Assembly (NCBI GenBank): GCA_016292445.1
Contig: JAEDIN010000021.1
Coordinates: forward strand, 1-20,682
Direction: 5' to 3'
DNA: 20,682 nucleotides
From: Oscillospiraceae bacterium
GTDB taxonomy: Bacteria > Bacillota > Clostridia > Oscillospirales > Oscillospiraceae
Within the stretch, counting starts at the first letter, position 1, and every line of letters starts with the position of its first letter. The position numbers and the translations under genes are program-made. The notes beneath the pieces are model-generated. The model worked only from the letters and a program-made list of their open reading frames with translations. It was not told the DNA's origin and did not search any database. Positions 20,669 through 20,682 of this stretch are shown here, piece after piece.

Positions 20669-20682
20669 TTGAGCGCCGCAAG

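Overview
The window reads as chromosomal core-genome DNA of an anaerobic Firmicute of the class Clostridia, most likely an Oscillospiraceae/Ruminococcaceae-type gut bacterium. The signs are a phosphotransacetylase for acetate formation, a Firmicutes-type class III fructose-1,6-bisphosphatase, strong AGGAGG ribosome-binding sites with many GTG/TTG starts, canonical sigma-A promoters (TTGACA/TATAAT type), a DUF4367 anti-sigma-like protein, and a clostridial-style atpI-B-E-F-A-G operon. This placement is inferred from gene content only. No tRNA, rRNA, CRISPR array, insertion sequence, integrase or phage gene was seen, and no stretch longer than about 230 bases lacks a gene.

Layout. (1) 1-2046, minus strand: a small XRE-type repressor and lepA (elongation factor 4, cut by the window edge), overlapping by a GTGA junction behind a near-perfect promoter with operator-like repeats. 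(2) 2066-3659, plus: pta, a terminator, then tadA. (3) 3720-5619, plus: a promoter and hairpin leader, an ECF-type sigma factor with no usual start codon at the right place, a membrane-anchored DUF4367 anti-sigma-like protein, and a small secreted-protein gene that looks broken, closed by a strong terminator. (4) 5672-8636, plus: tspO-family membrane protein, fbp, and an acidic low-complexity lipoprotein, the last two each with its own promoter, then a terminator.

(5) 8690-15490, plus: a five-gene operon with overlapping or abutting genes. It holds a GlpA-like FAD dehydrogenase with a BFD [2Fe-2S] tail, a two-Rossmann oxidoreductase, a cysteine-rich DUF1667 protein, an FGGY sugar/polyol kinase, and an FAD enzyme of the alkyl-DHAP synthase (AGPS) type. 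A promoter with two dyad elements precedes it and a terminator ends it. Together these suggest glycerol or glycerol-ether metabolism: phosphorylation, oxidation to a DHAP-type compound, and an AGPS-like step.

(6) 15676-20682, plus: the F1Fo-ATP synthase operon atpI, atpB, atpE, atpF, a giant atpA, and atpG; beta and epsilon would lie beyond the window. The outstanding feature is the 745-residue atpA product. One uninterrupted frame encodes a membrane-anchored b-type stalk, the C-terminal domain of delta (without the delta N-terminal domain), and a complete alpha subunit. There is no separate atpH between atpF and atpG. If the protein is not processed, alpha's three copies per F1 would bring three stalk/delta modules, a peripheral-stalk design quite unlike the textbook one.
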